Source: Mycoplasmatota bacterium (lineage in GTDB: Bacteria > Bacillota_I > Bacilli_A > Izemoplasmatales > Hujiaoplasmataceae). Taken from it: a stretch of 34,447 bases of DNA. Position 1 is the stretch's first letter. Each line of letters starts with the position of its first letter. Both the position numbers and the translations under genes were made by a program. This document shows, in pieces, positions 16,746-25,076 of this stretch. The notes below the pieces were generated by a model. That model was not told the DNA's origin and did no database searches. It saw only the letters and a list, made by a program, of their open reading frames with translations. The stretch covers positions 1-34,447 of the forward strand of contig JAEIOE010000022.1 in the NCBI GenBank assembly GCA_016342455.1. Direction: 5' to 3'.

Positions 16746-17608
16746 TGTTCAAACACCCACTTTCTAGAGCGTCTAAACTGAATAATTGTTAAAATCATAA
16801 TTGATACAGCTAGAATAATTGAAGCTGCTGAAGCTATACCATATCTATTTTGGTCTATACCTTTTGACCAAATATAATAAACTATCGTTCTAGCTGCCGG
16901 ATTTCCTTCCGCAAAAATCTGTGAATCTACGAAAGACTGTAAAGTACCTATCATACTAGTTATCAAAACATAAAATGTTACTGGACTTAATATAGGAACA
17001 GTAATCATTCTAAATTTTTGATTAGAACTAGCCCCATCAATATCTGCCGCTTCATAAAGTGATTTAGGAACATTTTGTAATCCTGCTAAATAAAGAATCA
17101 TGGTCATACCAACAGAACTCCAAATCGCCTTAATAATAATAGCGAACTTAATTGGCCAATCTCCATTACCTAGCCATTGAGTACTTAAACCTAATGCATA
17201 GTTAAGAATTCCTGATTCTCCATTAAAGATATATCTCCAAACTATATTTATAGCTACAGCACTACTTACTGCTGGTAAATAGTACATAACTCTAAATGTT
17301 TTATTACCTTTGAATCCCATATTAATAAAGACAGCTAATAATAATCCAAATAACATTGAGAAAGGAATACTAAGCATAAAGAAAAATGTATTAAATATCG
17401 CTTGTAAGAAATATTGATCCTTAAACAATTTAATATAGTTTTGTAATCCTATAAATTTCCAATCAATCCTTATTGGATTGTAATTTGTTAAACTAAAATA
17501 TCCAGAGAAAATTAAAGAAAGTAATGTGAATACTAGGAAACCTATCAATGGCATTAGAATAAAAATTACTGCCCATTTGGTTTCCTTTTTATGTAGTTTA
17601 CTCTTCAT
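16742..17608 (-). CDS. Sugar ABC transporter permease, MalF/CUT1 type
   Basis: 288 residues with six predicted helices. The EAA loop is YEAADIDGASSNQKFRMITV (about 186-205). The SLTNYNPIRIDWKFIGLQNY region after the first helix is typical of MalF-like subunits without the large periplasmic loop. Pairs with the next gene to form the channel for the sugar bound by the lipoprotein at 17608. The ATG shares one base with the stop of that gene (TAATG). Confidence 0.92.
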   Translation of the reverse strand: MKSKLHKKETKWAVIFILMPLIGFLVFTLLSLIFSGYFSLTNYNPIRIDWKFIGLQNYIKLFKDQYFLQAIFNTFFFMLSIPFSMLFGLLLAVFINMGFKGNKTFRVMYYLPAVSSAVAINIVWRYIFNGESGILNYALGLSTQWLGNGDWPIKFAIIIKAIWSSVGMTMILYLAGLQNVPKSLYEAADIDGASSNQKFRMITVPILSPVTFYVLITSMIGTLQSFVDSQIFAEGNPAARTIVYYIWSKGIDQNRYGIASAASIILAVSIMILTIIQFRRSRKWVFEQ

Positions 17609-18978
17609 TACTCAATATATGAATAACTTTCATCTAGTGCTGCTTGTAATGTTTCTGCATATCTAGCACAGAATTCAGCAGCCGTTTCATTTCCTAAATA
17701 AACATCTTCTAATTCAGCCTGTAAATCATCATACCAAATTGAATCGTATGTATAATACTGTGGTCTTGCTTTACCAGCTACTAAATCTGTTCCTTCAACT
17801 ATACTCACAAAAATTTCTCTATTATAAGGTAAGTATTGGTTTTCTCCTTCCAAACCTACACCATTTACGTAATCATTCTTAGCCATATCTATTACATTTG
17901 GAATAGATTGACCTAATTCATAACTCATTCTTTGACTAGTTTCGCTTACACTTAAGAACTTAGCTAATTTATAAGCAGCTTCTGCTTTCTTTGTTTCTGC
18001 TGATATAGCAAATCCCATTGAACCAACCCAAGTAGTACTTTCAGCTCCATCTGCTGGACCATAAGGTACAGGAATCACTTCATATTCAAAACTTAAGTTT
18101 TCCCAGAATCCTACTGAATCCCAAGGACCCATAAATGAGAATACTGCTCCTCCTGTGGAAAATCTTTGATAACCATTCATTGATATTTGTTCATCTGGCG
18201 ATGGCATTACATAGTTTTCCAAATATAAATCAGCAATAAACTGTAATGCATCACTAAAGTTTATATCACTTATACCTTCAGTTTTAATATCAGCGGCAAA
18301 GAAATCAGCATTATTAGAATATATAGCTGATAAAAGTTCATAATGTGTAATACCAAATATTTGTTGGCCTGATTTTGTATATTTTATTGTTTCCAATAAA
18401 CTAACAAAACTATCCCAAGTCATTGGTGTATCTTGGCTTGGATAGTCTAAACCTAATCCAAGTTCTGTGTTTATTTTATCAAATAAAGTCTTGTTATATA
18501 CTAAAGTAAAAGGTCCTAGATCTTTAGGAAGAGCATAAAGTTCTCCTTCACCTAATACTTGTTCATCTCTATCATACATATATCTATTAATAGCTTCTGG
18601 CCATATAGAATCAAGAGTTTCTTCTTCAGCGTAATCAGATAGACTTAATAATCTACCAGAATCTGCCCATAACATAAATTCAGTATCAGGTAAATAAAAT
18701 ACATCAGGTAGATTATTCACTCTGTTTTGTAATACTCTCATATATGTGTCTGGTGAAGAGCTTGTATAGGATACAATAATATCTGGATTTTGTACCATAA
18801 ACTCATCAACTAAAGTTTGAAACACTATCGCTTCTTCAGCTGATCCCCAGCCATAGAACTCTATAGAAACAGTTCCATCTTCATTTGTTGCTTCACCTGT
18901 AGCAGAATTTCCTTCTCCATTACAAGCACCTAAAAATATAACTAATAAAATCATAATACAAGTTAAAGTTTTTTTCAT
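17608..18978 (-). CDS. Sugar-binding lipoprotein of a CUT1 ABC transporter
   Basis: 456 residues. The signal MKKTLTCIMILLVIFLGAC has a lipobox with Cys19. The body is a family-1 extracellular solute-binding protein: YGWGSAEEAIVFQTLVDEF near the mature N-terminus, DVFYLPDTEF, LPKDLGPFTLVYNKTLFDK and GWVGSMGFAIS-like segments. It delivers an oligosaccharide to the two permeases that follow. A GTG at 18987 is also possible, but GGAG overlaps it and sits at the right distance from ATG 18978. First gene of the six-gene operon. Confidence 0.92.
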   Translation of the reverse strand: MKKTLTCIMILLVIFLGACNGEGNSATGEATNEDGTVSIEFYGWGSAEEAIVFQTLVDEFMVQNPDIIVSYTSSSPDTYMRVLQNRVNNLPDVFYLPDTEFMLWADSGRLLSLSDYAEEETLDSIWPEAINRYMYDRDEQVLGEGELYALPKDLGPFTLVYNKTLFDKINTELGLGLDYPSQDTPMTWDSFVSLLETIKYTKSGQQIFGITHYELLSAIYSNNADFFAADIKTEGISDINFSDALQFIADLYLENYVMPSPDEQISMNGYQRFSTGGAVFSFMGPWDSVGFWENLSFEYEVIPVPYGPADGAESTTWVGSMGFAISAETKKAEAAYKLAKFLSVSETSQRMSYELGQSIPNVIDMAKNDYVNGVGLEGENQYLPYNREIFVSIVEGTDLVAGKARPQYYTYDSIWYDDLQAELEDVYLGNETAAEFCARYAETLQAALDESYSYIE

Positions 18979-18998
18979 ATACAACACTCCGTTTCTTT

Positions 18999-19026
18999 AT
19001 TATAAATATACATAATTTCATCTGAA
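18999..19026 (-). promoter_or_regulatory. Promoter of the sugar-binding protein operon
   Basis: The minus strand reads TTCAGA (19021-19026), 16 bases, TATAAT (18999-19004). The perfect -10 with a poor -35 suits a promoter that needs an activator such as the divergent AraC protein. Confidence 0.55.
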
Positions 19027-19050
19027 AATAATATGATATATTTAATTATT

Positions 19051-19066
19051 TAACTATCTTTTTTTA
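19051..19066 (+). repeat. Direct repeat copy 1, candidate AraC site
   Basis: TAACTATCTTTTTTTA, identical to 19172-19187. It lies about 25 bases upstream of the -35 of the sugar-binding protein promoter, a usual activator position. Confidence 0.55.
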
Positions 19067-19122
19067 TTGTTATTAATTATTCTCTATATTTTAAAAAGTA
19101 ATATAATTTTCATATTTCTTTT

Positions 19123-19136
19123 ATAAAACGCTTACA
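19123..19136 (+). promoter_or_regulatory. cre-like catabolite site
   Basis: ATAAAACGCTTACA matches the cre form TGTAAACGCTTACA at 11 of 14 positions; the right half and centre are perfect and the left end is degraded. CcpA binding is possible for a carbohydrate locus, but the left half lacks the conserved TG. Confidence 0.4.
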
Positions 19137-19171
19137 TATGGCTATATACTGTGATATAATATTTCTGTTAA

Positions 19172-19187
19172 TAACTATCTTTTTTTA
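19172..19187 (+). repeat. Direct repeat copy 2, candidate AraC site
   Basis: TAACTATCTTTTTTTA, same orientation as the copy 121 bp to the left. It lies about 24 bases upstream of the araC-type gene's -35, so one regulator could control both divergent promoters. Confidence 0.5.
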
Positions 19188-19210
19188 CGATACCTTAATT
19201 TTTTTGTGTA

Positions 19211-19238
19211 TTGTCAAACAAGACTTTTATATTATAAT
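19211..19238 (+). promoter_or_regulatory. Promoter of the AraC-family gene
   Basis: TTGTCA (19211-19216), 16 bases, TATAAT (19233-19238), leaving a leader of about 15 bases before ATG 19260 with AAGGTGAT as ribosome site. Confidence 0.65.
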
Positions 19239-19259
19239 TGAAACAAGAAAGGTGATTAT

Positions 19260-20039
19260 ATGTTATTCAATCTGCATTATATTGGCTTCCAAGCCTTAGA
19301 AAAAGCTCCATTTGAAATTACTAGACCCGAAGGAAGTGCAAGATATATTTTCTTTCATTTCACTTCTTCAGTTAAAGTAGAGATAAATGGAGAGATTATC
19401 GACGCAGCACCCGGAAGTTGTATTATATATGAACCAAGACATCCCCAAAGGTTTTTCGTTAATAACATAAACTTAAATCATGATTACTTAGATTTTTCAT
19501 GTTATGACACTCATTTTTTTGAAGATATTAGATTACCATTAAATACTATTATATCACCTTCGCTTAGTAAATTTATTATTTCTTCAATTGAAAAGATTCA
19601 TCAAGAAACAAACACGAATAGATTAGGCTCTGAGTATATTATCCAAAGCTTAATGGAAACATTATTTGTATCTATTTCCAGAAAAACTCATAATTTCTCT
19701 TTTAACTCAGCTGATTACGAAAAAACCCTCCAAAGGAAATTTGAACAAATTCGATTAGACATGTATCATCGACCAAGTGAATTTAAAGTTAAAACTATGG
19801 CAAACAAGCTTGATTTTTCAATATCACACTTTAGTTTTTTATATAAAAAATTCTTTTTTATCAAGCCAATCGATGATCTTACAAAAGCTAGAATAGAACA
19901 CATTAAAAACCAAAATATTAATTTAATAAGCACCTATGAACTAGCAAATTCATTAGGTTTTGATTCAACTGAATATTTTTATAGATGGTTTAAGCAAAAC
20001 TTTGGTGTCACCCCAAAAGAGTACAAAAAACGGAATTGA
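19260..20039 (+). CDS. AraC-family transcriptional regulator of the GH43 locus
   Basis: 259 residues. The N-terminal half is a cupin-like sugar-sensing domain (RYIFFHFTSS, PGSCIIYEPRHPQRF). The C-terminal about 95 residues hold the two helix-turn-helix units of AraC/XylS proteins: VKTMANKLDFSISHFSFLYKKFF and YELANSLGFDSTEYFYRWFKQNFGVTPKEYKKR. Such proteins usually activate transport and hydrolase genes when the sugar is bound. It is divergent from the ABC-GH43 operon, with shared 16-bp repeats in between, and is followed after 11 bases by a GH2 gene in the same transcript. The stop is TGA, evidence for the standard bacterial code. Ligand unknown. Confidence 0.92.
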   Translation: MLFNLHYIGFQALEKAPFEITRPEGSARYIFFHFTSSVKVEINGEIIDAAPGSCIIYEPRHPQRFFVNNINLNHDYLDFSCYDTHFFEDIRLPLNTIISPSLSKFIISSIEKIHQETNTNRLGSEYIIQSLMETLFVSISRKTHNFSFNSADYEKTLQRKFEQIRLDMYHRPSEFKVKTMANKLDFSISHFSFLYKKFFFIKPIDDLTKARIEHIKNQNINLISTYELANSLGFDSTEYFYRWFKQNFGVTPKEYKKRN

Positions 20040-20050
20040 AAGGACAAAAT

Positions 20051-21769
20051 ATGAAACACACAAAATGTTATATCTCAAACTATCCGCGTCCATTAATGAC
20101 AAGACCTAATTGGATAAATTTAAATGGAGAATGGGATTTTGTCTTTGATGATAATAATCAAGGACTGAATTCTAAATGGAATGAGTCATTTCCTTTAAAT
20201 GCTAGTAAAATACTAGTTCCATATTCTTACCATACTGCTAAAAGTAAAATCTTTGATACGACATACCATCCGTATATGTGGTATCGTAAACTATTAGAAA
20301 TAACAAAAAAAGAAAACGAAACAATACTACTCCACTTTGAAGCTGTGGACTATGCATCTACAATCTATATTAATGGTTTATTCGTAGGAAAACACATTGG
20401 TGGATACAATAGATTTTCTTTTGACATATCCGAATTCTTAGTAGAAGGTCAAAATACAATCACAGTTTTTGTACATGATGATTTTTCAAAAGAAAAGCCA
20501 AGAGGGAAACAAAGATACAAGAAAGAAAATTTTGAATGTTGGTATATTGAAACTAGTGGTATTTGGAAGACCGCTTGGATTGAACGCGTCAATAATACAT
20601 ATATTACAGACTTGTCCTTTAATTATGGCCTAGAAAATGTTAAATATAATATCAATACAGAGAATATGCTTGATACAGATAAGCTATCATTCAGTATATA
20701 TAATGATGAAACATGTATTTATTCTATGTTTAGTCTAAACAATAAAGATATTGAATTTCCTATACCACATAATATAGAGAAATGGAGTGAATTCAATCCG
20801 AAATTATACGATATTAAAATTTCTATTATTAGAGATTCAATAATATTGGATACTATACAATCCTACATAGGTTTTAGATTTATCACATACAAAGAAAAGA
20901 TTCTAATAAACGATAAATTGCCATATTTCAAAATGATATTAGACCAAGGCTATTTTAGCGAGAATCATTTAACAGCCACAGAAGATGAAATAAAGAAAGA
21001 CTTATTATTAACGAAAAAAATGGGATTTAACGGAATTAGAAAACATGAAAAACTAGAATCTCAAGTATATAACTATTACTGTGATATACTTGGCATCTAC
21101 ACTTGGCAAGAAATGCCTAGTTTTTATGAATTTTCGGAACTTTCTAAAAAAAGATATCTTTCAGAATATAAAGAAATGATCCACCAATACATTAACCATC
21201 CATCTATTATTGCTTGGGTACCATTTAATGAGTCTTGGGGTATAACTGATATTTATAATGATAAAGATCAACAAGCCTTTACTTTAGAAGTATATAAACT
21301 AACAAAAAAACTTGATCCAACAAGACCAGTCGTTACCAATGATGGATGGGAACATACTGTTACTGATATCGTCACTTTCCACAATTACCAAGAATATGGA
21401 GAAGGTTTATTATCAACATATGGAGATATCGAAAAGATATTGACGAATGAAACTGTCATGCCTCACCCAGCAAAAAAAGCCTTTGCTAAAGGCTTCCATT
21501 ATATGAAACAACCTTTAATGATGACTGAATTCGCCGGAATTGCTTTCAACGATTCTAAAGGTTGGGGTTATGGAGAAACAGTTAAAACTAAGAAAGAATT
21601 CATCAATAGACTATCCAGTCTTATTAATGCAATTAAAAAAATGGACTACTTCCAAGGTTATTGCATAACTCAACTTACAGATGTCCAACAAGAAATCAAT
21701 GGATTATTATTTGAAAGTAGAGAAGCTAAAATTAATCTTGAAACAATTAAAGAATTAAACCAAATATAA
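20051..21769 (+). CDS. Glycoside hydrolase family 2, short form
   Basis: 572 residues: an N-terminal jelly-roll sugar-binding domain (WINLNGEWDF, VPYSYHT, MWYRK), an Ig-like domain, and the TIM barrel. The acid/base Glu is in WVPFNESWG (near residue 394), and the nucleophile is the Glu of MMTEFAGIAF (near 493). It lacks the C-terminal domains of LacZ-type enzymes, and no signal peptide is seen, so it acts in the cytosol. Family members are beta-galactosidases, beta-glucuronidases, beta-mannosidases or arabinosidases; the substrate is open. ATG 20051 follows AAAGGA; an upstream TTG overlapping the AraC stop is less likely. Co-transcribed with the AraC gene, so it probably completes breakdown of the sugar imported by the divergent operon. 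Confidence 0.88.
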   Translation: MKHTKCYISNYPRPLMTRPNWINLNGEWDFVFDDNNQGLNSKWNESFPLNASKILVPYSYHTAKSKIFDTTYHPYMWYRKLLEITKKENETILLHFEAVDYASTIYINGLFVGKHIGGYNRFSFDISEFLVEGQNTITVFVHDDFSKEKPRGKQRYKKENFECWYIETSGIWKTAWIERVNNTYITDLSFNYGLENVKYNINTENMLDTDKLSFSIYNDETCIYSMFSLNNKDIEFPIPHNIEKWSEFNPKLYDIKISIIRDSIILDTIQSYIGFRFITYKEKILINDKLPYFKMILDQGYFSENHLTATEDEIKKDLLLTKKMGFNGIRKHEKLESQVYNYYCDILGIYTWQEMPSFYEFSELSKKRYLSEYKEMIHQYINHPSIIAWVPFNESWGITDIYNDKDQQAFTLEVYKLTKKLDPTRPVVTNDGWEHTVTDIVTFHNYQEYGEGLLSTYGDIEKILTNETVMPHPAKKAFAKGFHYMKQPLMMTEFAGIAFNDSKGWGYGETVKTKKEFINRLSSLINAIKKMDYFQGYCITQLTDVQQEINGLLFESREAKINLETIKELNQI

Positions 21770-21790
21770 AGCGCCGAAATCGGCGCTTTT
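21768..21790 (+). terminator. Strong terminator after the GH2 gene
   Basis: A 9-bp GC-rich stem (AAAGCGCCG 21768-21776, CGGCGCTTT 21781-21789) with a 4-base loop and a short T tract, starting inside the stop codon. Confidence 0.8.
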
Positions 21791-21833
21791 CCTATATATG
21801 TTTCCAAATCGGTTTTTTAATTCATTCAATGAT

Positions 21834-22430
21834 TTAATTTATTGATTTTCCAACTATTTGCGTATAAACAATGATTTGATTTTCACTCAAATCAATCAAT
21901 TCTCTTAATAGTTCACGATCTACAAGTCCAATCATAACTGTATTTAGTCCAGCAGCTGTACAATACAGATATATATTTTGAGATATTGCGCCGCTCTCAG
22001 TTGCTGCTAAAAACATCTTCTGATTATCATCAGTTTTTATAATACCTATTTTTTTTGAAAAGTCACCCACGTATATCAATCCAAATGGTGCTGACTTCAT
22101 CATTTGTTGTGTACCAAGATTATTTCTAACATCTTGGTCGTTAATAAATCGTAGTTTATGTTCGCTCTCTATATAGCGATAAACACCAGAATCTAAGGCT
22201 ACAAACAAGCTTACAGATTGAACGTTGCAACCTGATGGAATAGTACGTCTATTTTTACTTCTTTTAGTTTTTTTTAATGTTTCACCACATCCTGCCCATA
22301 GCAAATTAGAAATAGTTTGAAATGATAGTGTTTCATCAAGCCACTTTCTTTTAGTTCTTCTTTGCTCTAATGCTCTCATAAGTGGAAAATCAAAATTTAA
22401 TTCAGGATTAGGAAGGGTTATATCTTTCAT
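21834..22430 (-). CDS. SagB-type nitroreductase family protein
   Basis: 198 residues, FMN-dependent nitroreductase fold. Marks are the flavin-contacting RALEQRRTKRKW near the start, LSFQTISNLLWAGCG, RRTIPSGCNVQSVSLFVAL (the SAGxxxPxxxY-like segment), GVYRYI and ESGAISQNIYLYCTAAGLNTVMIG near the C-terminal flavin site. SagB-type enzymes oxidise azolines in thiazole/oxazole peptide maturation, but many stand-alone members with this layout have no peptide cluster, and none is visible here. An ATG at 22451 would add MYKDVIL without a ribosome site; ATG 22430 follows AAGGACGTG. It is a single gene with its own promoter, convergent with the GH2 gene. Cytosolic, substrate unknown. Confidence 0.85.
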   Translation of the reverse strand: MKDITLPNPELNFDFPLMRALEQRRTKRKWLDETLSFQTISNLLWAGCGETLKKTKRSKNRRTIPSGCNVQSVSLFVALDSGVYRYIESEHKLRFINDQDVRNNLGTQQMMKSAPFGLIYVGDFSKKIGIIKTDDNQKMFLAATESGAISQNIYLYCTAAGLNTVMIGLVDRELLRELIDLSENQIIVYTQIVGKSIN

Positions 22431-22453
22431 CAGTATCACGTCCTTATACATAT

Positions 22454-22482
22454 ACTATATTATAGCTAAAAACCATTTTCAA
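22454..22482 (-). promoter_or_regulatory. Promoter of the nitroreductase gene
   Basis: The minus strand reads TTGAAA (22477-22482), 17 bases, TATAGT (22454-22459). The rest of the gap to 22694 shows no gene and no clear terminator for the GH2 operon. Confidence 0.55.
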
Positions 22483-22694
22483 TACTTTTTTTAAAAATTA
22501 TTCAAACTGATGTCAAATGCATTATATTACAAAATTTCGTTAAAAATCAAGTAAAAAGCAAATCCTCATAATGTCTTTGATATGCGTTTTATAACATAAA
22601 TTGTAATTACTTATGATACGGCTCATTGTTGTTAATTCTAAAGAAACATTATACTAGTTTTTTTATTGACTTCAGAATTCTTTGATTCATTCTC

Positions 22695-25076
22695 TTATTT
22701 TACTTCTAATTTTAATATTTCTTCTTGATTTCTTGTATCTTTTACTGTAATAGTTGCTTTCCCTAGTTTTTTAGTTTTCACATAAAAAGACTGAGATCCA
22801 GCTACCAAAGACAATTGATTTGGTCCTATTAACTCTAATTCATCTGTTACTTTGATACTTATAACATCATTTGAGAATAATAAATCATTATCAAATTCAT
22901 CAGTCATACGTACTACTACTCTTGTTGCATCATAAGTATAGCCATGTTCTAATACAGAATGATCTATAGTAGCTTTTAAAATTGCTTCTAAAGTATGACC
23001 AATTCTTTTAGTAATAACAACTTCATCATCGATAATACCTTCTATTTTAAATACTGTAGGTACAGCTTGTTGCATTGCAATGTGTTTTTCAGCTAATCGA
23101 ACTAAGTCTTTAAAATCAACTATTTTTCTTCTTAACAAACTTAAATAACTTAATTTGTTAGATAAAGACATATTAAATCCATCTTTATAAAAAGCATAAA
23201 GTAGTTTTGTTATTTTTTTTGCATCTTTTTCAGAGAATTCGCCAGATTGAACGATTAAATCACCAATATAGTCATCAAAGATGATTGGAGCGTTTGGAAT
23301 ATTTGGATAATTCTCCCAATCAGAATAGTAGTCTGAGATGAATTCATCGTTTTTATATACTTTGATGTAATCACAGTTTGTATAAACGATAGTTTCAGGT
23401 AGTTTAAATTCTTCATAATCACCTGGAATCATATTACTAGCTACGAATAATACCGCTTCTTTTGCTTTCTGAGCTTTATAAGTATAAGCTGCGTATTTTG
23501 GATATCTAAAAGAATCCATAACACCGTGATGACAAATACGGTCATTTGAACCAAAGTTAAAGTGCGTATTATAATCTGCTAAACACCAACCAATAGCTCC
23601 AGAATAACGTTTTGACGAGAAAGCTGCGTCTAAGACAGCTGTGTGTCTGAGAGACTGTTCTTTTCTTCTTTCATCAGTATCGCTTTTTTTCGTTGGGAAA
23701 ACATGTCCATTGTGTTCCGTTACTAAATATGGTTTATAGCCTTTTACTACATTTTTAACAGCTTCTAAGCCAATGTTTTCTCCAGTATGACTAAAATCAT
23801 TATAAGTATAAACATCCTCTAAGAATTCACCTTTTTTAGTGTTTCTTACACCTGATGTTTGTCTAGTAGGATCCAATTCACGTGCTAATTCATTTGTTTT
23901 TGTATAGAAGTCATGGTCATCGAATGACTCATTGATTCTAATTCCCCACGTAACAATCGAAGGATGATTGAAATGACTATTAATCATCACTTCAATATTT
24001 TGGTATGTTAATTCTTTAAAATGTTCATCACCAATGTATTGCCAACCTGGTATTTCTTCAAAAACCAACAAGCCAATTTCATCACAGCGGTTTAAAAAGT
24101 GATCACTCTGCATATAATGAGATGTTCTCACAATATTACAACCAAAGTCTTTTAAGATATCTGCGTCTAATTCTTGAATTGTCTTAGGCATTGCATAACC
24201 AACATAAGGGTAGCTCTGGTGGCGATTTAATCCAATGAGTTTCATTACCTTGTTATTGATTAAAAAGCCTTCAGGAGTGAATTTAACCGTTCTAAAGCCA
24301 AACTTTTGACTCATTGTATCTATCACTACCTCATTTTCTAGTAAATCAATCTTTAAGGTATAAAGAACTGGTGTATCTGGATGCCATCTTTTTATATCTC
24401 TAACTGCTTGAGAATAATACTGTTCTGTAACGATTGAGTTTGGAATGACATTTTCAGCTATTACCAAATCATCTAGTAAAACAGTGGACTTTATCATGTA
24501 CTCAGTCTCTTCAGGCTGTTTTATTCTTACAGAAACATTCGCAATCATTTCTGTTTCTTTTAATAGATTTGCTTCATCAGTAGCTACGTGAACTTGTTCT
24601 ATGTAAACTTTAGGCCTTACTAAAAGACTAACTTCTCTATATATTCCAGAAAAACATAGATAATCAATAAAACGTCCGAATGGTGGTACATTCTTCACTT
24701 CATTCGCATCTACGATTACTTGTAATAGATTCTCTCCAAGTAATGCTTTATCTGTAATATCTACTGTGAATGGTGTATAACCACCTTCATGCACAATTAA
24801 TAACTCTCTATTAAGATATACCTTACAAACATTCATCACTGCTTTAAATTCAATAAAGAGATTATTTTGAAGCGTCTCTTCATCTATTTCAATGGTTTTA
24901 GAATAAGTAGCAATGATTTGATACATCTCTTCATCAAAGTAATTAAGCGGTATTTCTTTCATGGTATGAGGTATATTTACTTTTTCTGTATTTTTAATGT
25001 TTTTAGAACCAATATATGATTCTTTAAAATCAGGAATAAAATCCCAATAAAAATTTAAACTAATTGCTTTTCTCAT
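22695..25076 (-). CDS. Glycoside hydrolase family 2 (beta-galactosidase/glucuronidase-like)
   Basis: 793 residues: a jelly-roll domain (NIPHTMKEIPLNYFDE-like start, GGYTPFTVDITD), an Ig-like domain, and a TIM barrel with GLNRHQSYPYVGYAMP, the acid/base Glu in GIRINESFDD (near residue 384), LDPTRQTSGVR, and the nucleophile Glu in LVTEHNGH (near 454). C-terminal Ig-like domains follow (VRMTDEFDNDLLFSNDVISI region). No signal peptide, so it is cytosolic. Specificity is not certain. The ATG at 25076 follows GGAGG with six bases spacing; a longer start at 25118 would lie deep in the GH36 gene. It overlaps the GH36 gene by 17 bases and is the last gene of the operon led by the TetR-like fusion. Confidence 0.88.
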   Translation of the reverse strand: MRKAISLNFYWDFIPDFKESYIGSKNIKNTEKVNIPHTMKEIPLNYFDEEMYQIIATYSKTIEIDEETLQNNLFIEFKAVMNVCKVYLNRELLIVHEGGYTPFTVDITDKALLGENLLQVIVDANEVKNVPPFGRFIDYLCFSGIYREVSLLVRPKVYIEQVHVATDEANLLKETEMIANVSVRIKQPEETEYMIKSTVLLDDLVIAENVIPNSIVTEQYYSQAVRDIKRWHPDTPVLYTLKIDLLENEVVIDTMSQKFGFRTVKFTPEGFLINNKVMKLIGLNRHQSYPYVGYAMPKTIQELDADILKDFGCNIVRTSHYMQSDHFLNRCDEIGLLVFEEIPGWQYIGDEHFKELTYQNIEVMINSHFNHPSIVTWGIRINESFDDHDFYTKTNELARELDPTRQTSGVRNTKKGEFLEDVYTYNDFSHTGENIGLEAVKNVVKGYKPYLVTEHNGHVFPTKKSDTDERRKEQSLRHTAVLDAAFSSKRYSGAIGWCLADYNTHFNFGSNDRICHHGVMDSFRYPKYAAYTYKAQKAKEAVLFVASNMIPGDYEEFKLPETIVYTNCDYIKVYKNDEFISDYYSDWENYPNIPNAPIIFDDYIGDLIVQSGEFSEKDAKKITKLLYAFYKDGFNMSLSNKLSYLSLLRRKIVDFKDLVRLAEKHIAMQQAVPTVFKIEGIIDDEVVITKRIGHTLEAILKATIDHSVLEHGYTYDATRVVVRMTDEFDNDLLFSNDVISIKVTDELELIGPNQLSLVAGSQSFYVKTKKLGKATITVKDTRNQEEILKLEVK

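Noticed and set aside
21834-22430. Thiazole/oxazole-modified peptide cluster around the SagB-type gene
   Set aside because: No precursor peptide, SagC/SagD-like gene or peptide exporter is visible nearby.
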